From Chitinophagaceae bacterium (GTDB lineage: Bacteria; Bacteroidota; Bacteroidia; Chitinophagales; Chitinophagaceae), in assembly GCA_019752045.1 (NCBI GenBank), contig JAIEMP010000015.1, positions 1 through 64,000 on the forward strand: DNA of 64,000 bases, given 5' to 3'. The position numbers and the translations under genes were made by a program. Below the pieces are notes generated by a model. It had not been told where the DNA came from and ran no database searches. It saw nothing but the letters and a program-made list of their open reading frames with translations. Position 1 is the stretch's first letter. Every line of letters begins with the position of its first letter. This document shows positions 61,058 to 64,000 of the stretch, one piece after another.

Positions 61058-62971
61058 TTGCTACGCTCTGGCCTGTTTTGTTTGTTTGTTTTGTGCATTG
61101 GTGTATTGCATGCACAACGTAAAACACCTCCCCGACCCTCTCAAACATCAGATACGGTTCGGCTGGTAGAAATTTTAAATGCAGATCAGTTTTTTTTTAA
61201 AACCATTGACTCCTCTACGCATTTACAGATCTTAAAAGGTCGTGTAAAAATTAAACAGGGTATAACAATATTTACTGCAGATAGTGTTGTGTACAATGAA
61301 AAATCCAATTTCATGCAAGCTTATGGTAATGTACACATCAACGATGCTGATTCGGTAAACATTTACTCCGAATACCTGCAATATGACGGTACAAAAAAGC
61401 TGGCCACATTCCGCAACAAAGTAAAGTTGAGCGATGGCAGCAGCACCTTGTATACCGATGAAATGGATTACGATATGAATGGTAAGGTGGGCACTTACCG
61501 TAACGGTGGCAGAATTGAAAGTAAACAAACCACCCTCTACAGCAAACAGGGTTTTTATTATGCCGATATCAAAGACATTTATTTTATTGGCGATGTAAAA
61601 ATGAGCGATCCAGAAGTGGCGCTTGCCAGTGATTCTCTTTTGTACAACAGCAGCAGCCAGGTAGCCACTTTTATTGCACCTACCACCATTAAAACAGGCA
61701 AATCAATCATTAACACAAAAGAAGGGTATTATGATTTGAAATTGAAGAAAGCAAAACTTGGCGGACGTTCATTGATTAAAGACAGCGCATCTACCATGGC
61801 TGCACAGGATATTTTTATTGATGATAAAACAGGCTTTGGTGAAGCCAATGGAAATGTGCAATATAAAGATACCGCACAAGGTATTTTACTGTTCAGCAAC
61901 CGTGTGTTCTTTAATAAGGAAAAGAAAAATTTTCTTGCCACCGAAAAACCGGTGATGGTGATTGTGCAGGAGAAAGACTCTATTTACATTGCAGCCGACA
62001 CTATTTACTCCGGCATTATGAAAGACCTCAGCAATATGAAAGGAGGTTATATCAGAGCCTTTGATACAGTAAAAGGTATTGCTGTTGTAAAAGTTGATTC
62101 ATTGATACGTAAAGACTCTGTTGCAACAGTTAAAAACGATTCAATTGCACTGGCAAAAAAAGACAGCATCAGCGTTATACAAAAAGACAGTGTAGCAATC
62201 GTTACCCCTGTTATTGAGCCTGTAGTAATAAAAGAACCCATTGTTCAAAAGAAAGATAGTATTGCAATGGTGAGACCAGTGAAAGGCAATAAACAAAAAC
62301 CTGCATTGCCCGTTGTGAAAGATTCTGCACAACTGAACACAGGCATTCCTGTTGTTTCTGATTCTGCAGTAGTGAAAAAAAGAACCAAAGCAGAGACTGA
62401 TACCATGCGGTTTATTACTGCCTTCAGGCATGTTCGTATTTTCAATGATTCGCTGCAGGCAGTTGCAGACAGTTTGTTTTATTCAGGTGTTGACAGCATT
62501 TTTGAACTCTACCGTGAACCCATTGCATGGAGCAAAGGAAGTCAGGTTACCGGCGACACGATTTTTATTTACACAAAAAATAAAAAGCCCAGCCGTTTGT
62601 ATGTGTTTGAAAATGCATTGATGGTTCAAAATGTAAAAGACAGTGCCGGCTTTTTTAATCAGATTAAAGGCCGCACCATCAACGGATATTTCAGAGATGG
62701 TGAACTGGATCATGTAAGAGCAAAAGGCACATCAGAAAGTATTTATTACATACAGGATAACGACAGTGCATATGTTGGTATGAACAGAACCAGTGCCGAT
62801 GTGATTGATCTGTATTTCGAAAACAAGAATGCAAAGACAATTAAATTCATCAGCTCACCAAAAGGCTCTACTTACCCTATCCGCCAGTTGCCCGAAGACA
62901 AAAAGAAGCTCCCCAATTTTCAATGGCTGGAAAAGAAACGTCCAAAAAACAAACTGGAACTTTTTCTTTAA
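61058..62971 (+). CDS. OstA/LptA-like organic-solvent-tolerance protein
   Basis: The 637-residue protein starts at TTG 61058 and has a signal peptide (about 1-20, ending LHAQ). It contains two OstA/LptA-type beta-jelly-roll segments (about 35-310: LKGRVKIKQGITIFTADSVVYNEKSNFMQAYGNVHI) separated from the C-terminal OstA-like part by a K/D/S/V-rich low-complexity stretch (about 345-450). LptA-type proteins bridge LPS transport across the periplasm. No ATG is available near the start. It is coupled to mlaD-like. Confidence 0.85.
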   Translation: MLRSGLFCLFVLCIGVLHAQRKTPPRPSQTSDTVRLVEILNADQFFFKTIDSSTHLQILKGRVKIKQGITIFTADSVVYNEKSNFMQAYGNVHINDADSVNIYSEYLQYDGTKKLATFRNKVKLSDGSSTLYTDEMDYDMNGKVGTYRNGGRIESKQTTLYSKQGFYYADIKDIYFIGDVKMSDPEVALASDSLLYNSSSQVATFIAPTTIKTGKSIINTKEGYYDLKLKKAKLGGRSLIKDSASTMAAQDIFIDDKTGFGEANGNVQYKDTAQGILLFSNRVFFNKEKKNFLATEKPVMVIVQEKDSIYIAADTIYSGIMKDLSNMKGGYIRAFDTVKGIAVVKVDSLIRKDSVATVKNDSIALAKKDSISVIQKDSVAIVTPVIEPVVIKEPIVQKKDSIAMVRPVKGNKQKPALPVVKDSAQLNTGIPVVSDSAVVKKRTKAETDTMRFITAFRHVRIFNDSLQAVADSLFYSGVDSIFELYREPIAWSKGSQVTGDTIFIYTKNKKPSRLYVFENALMVQNVKDSAGFFNQIKGRTINGYFRDGELDHVRAKGTSESIYYIQDNDSAYVGMNRTSADVIDLYFENKNAKTIKFISSPKGSTYPIRQLPEDKKKLPNFQWLEKKRPKNKLELFL

Positions 62972-63049
62972 AAAATATATTTCATTGTGTTTGGTTTTTT
63001 GCAACTAACAGTAATAAACCCGTTAAGCGATTATGTTTTATTTTTGCGG

Positions 63050-64000
63050 ATGCCATTCAAATTTTTAAAGCAAACATTTCTATCTCCGCTGCTGGAATTT
63101 ATACAGGACAGCCGTGCAGTGGGTATTTGTCTGCTTATATGCACTGCTCTCTCATTACTGTTCAGTAATATTGGAACAGGCAGCACTTATCTTGCTTTTT
63201 GGCAAACCGAAATACTGCATTCAAATTTTCTGCCGCATTCCGTTTTACATTGGATCAATGATGGTTTAATGGCTGTGTTCTTTTTTCTTGTTGGCATGGA
63301 AATAAAAAGAGAACTGATTATTGGTGAACTCGCTTCGCTCAAACAATCTATACTCCCTGTAACCGGTGCATTGGGAGGTATGCTTGTACCTGCACTCATA
63401 TTTATTGCCTTCAATTCAAACACTCCCTTTACGCAAGGCTGGGGTATTCCCATGGCAACAGATATTGCCTTTTCACTGGGCGTTGCTTCGCTTCTTGGCA
63501 AACGGATTCCGGTTGCGCTCAAAATATTTTTAATGGCACTGGCTATCATTGATGATCTGGGTGCTATTGTGGCCATTGCACTTTTTTATACAAGTTCCAT
63601 TCATTTAGTTTATTTGTCTGCAGGTTTACTGTTGTTCGGCGCACTGCTGATCTGGAATTATTTTAAACTGCCATTTGGTTTCTGGAATTTTCTGGCAGGA
63701 CTGCTTATTTGGTTTTGTTTTTTTAACTCAGGTATTCATGCAACTATTGCCGGTGTTTTATTTGCATTTACTATTCCTGTTTCAAAACTTACCGGTATTG
63801 AACATGCTATTCACAACTATGTAAACTTTCTCATCATCCCACTTTTTGCATTAGCCAATACAGCCATCTTTATTCCTTCCGGATTTATGCAGGATTTGGG
63901 CAACAACTTAAGCCTGGGTATCATGTTGGGTTTACTGATTGGCAAACCTGCTGGCATCTTACTCTTTTGCTGGGTAACGGTAAAACTGAAACTGGGTGAG
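63050..64000 (+). CDS. nhaA: NhaA-type Na+/H+ antiporter (partial, cut by window end)
   Basis: The frame is open from ATG 63050 to the window end, giving 317 residues of a roughly 390-440-residue antiporter. Features: MAVFFFLVGMEIKRELIIGELAS, PMATDIAFSLG and IIDDLGAIVAIALFY, which includes the adjacent aspartates essential for exchange in NhaA. Multiple membrane helices. It exchanges sodium or lithium against protons to control pH and salt. The 3' end is missing from this window. Confidence 0.93.
   Translation, partial: MPFKFLKQTFLSPLLEFIQDSRAVGICLLICTALSLLFSNIGTGSTYLAFWQTEILHSNFLPHSVLHWINDGLMAVFFFLVGMEIKRELIIGELASLKQSILPVTGALGGMLVPALIFIAFNSNTPFTQGWGIPMATDIAFSLGVASLLGKRIPVALKIFLMALAIIDDLGAIVAIALFYTSSIHLVYLSAGLLLFGALLIWNYFKLPFGFWNFLAGLLIWFCFFNSGIHATIAGVLFAFTIPVSKLTGIEHAIHNYVNFLIIPLFALANTAIFIPSGFMQDLGNNLSLGIMLGLLIGKPAGILLFCWVTVKLKLGE

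Overview
The window looks like chromosomal DNA of a Bacteroidota bacterium, most likely family Chitinophagaceae (inference from gene content, not from a search). The grounds are: a moderately AT-rich genome; SusC/OMP-type TonB-dependent receptors with N-terminal carboxypeptidase-like domains; a type IX secretion (T9SS) C-terminal sorting domain; DUF2911, DUF3347 and DUF6252-like proteins; LytTR two-component regulation; ECF sigma/anti-sigma architecture; few Shine-Dalgarno sites; and many Bacteroidota promoter elements of the TAnnTTTG type. I see no prophage, transposase, CRISPR array or rRNA. It is mostly housekeeping sequence with small lineage-specific secreted proteins.

Layout. 1-190 holds two tandem tRNA-Leu-like 5' parts. 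307-9105 carries a saccharopine/alanine-dehydrogenase-like enzyme, trmN6, a LytTR two-component pair divergent from a TonB receptor, tsaD and a MacB-like permease. 9270-14974 carries prfC, a GNAT acetyltransferase, a Cys-cluster protein, xerD and a coiled-coil pair. 15151-19684 holds a T9SS-sorted membrane protein, an ECF sigma factor with its anti-sigma/TonB-like partner, DUF2911 and a lipoprotein. 19713-26145 holds an SSS symporter with two tiny membrane proteins upstream, a PIG-L deacetylase and a nucleoside-recognition (SpmA/SpmB) protein. 26170-33407 holds ychF, rpmE2, yajQ, a second TonB receptor, lgt and brxA. 33615-38148 holds hsp20, secreted hypotheticals and an arginine decarboxylase. 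38287-42439 is the translation cluster thrS-infC and rpmI-rplT, split by an oppositely oriented lipoprotein gene. 42578-53829 holds secreted proteins, DinB, a D-threonine-aldolase-like enzyme, a third TonB receptor and an ABC-F ATPase. 54148-54624 is tRNA-Arg(UCU), a GIY-YIG nuclease and a partial second tRNA copy. 54659-64000 holds ung, plsC, an LptD-like protein, an amidase, MlaD, an OstA/LptA-like protein and the start of nhaA.

Functional themes are outer-membrane biogenesis (three TonB receptors, LptD-like, OstA-like, MlaD, Lgt, PlsC, amidase), translation (thrS, infC, rpmI, rplT, rpmE2, prfC, tsaD, trmN6, ychF, ABC-F) and envelope signalling (LytTR pair, ECF sigma pair).

The most unusual structure is not a gene cluster. 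(1) A GIY-YIG nuclease gene is sandwiched between an intact tRNA-Arg and a duplicated copy of that tRNA lacking its 5' acceptor strand, each copy followed by the same terminator; this looks like a tRNA-targeting selfish gene. (2) At least eleven places carry arrays with a strict 7-nt period and a different unit at each place. They usually touch the stop or start codon of a neighbouring gene, and two lie inside coding sequences (trmN6, ABC-F). (3) A thrS-infC/rpmI-rplT operon has been broken apart, and the downstream half has its own promoter and a structured leader.
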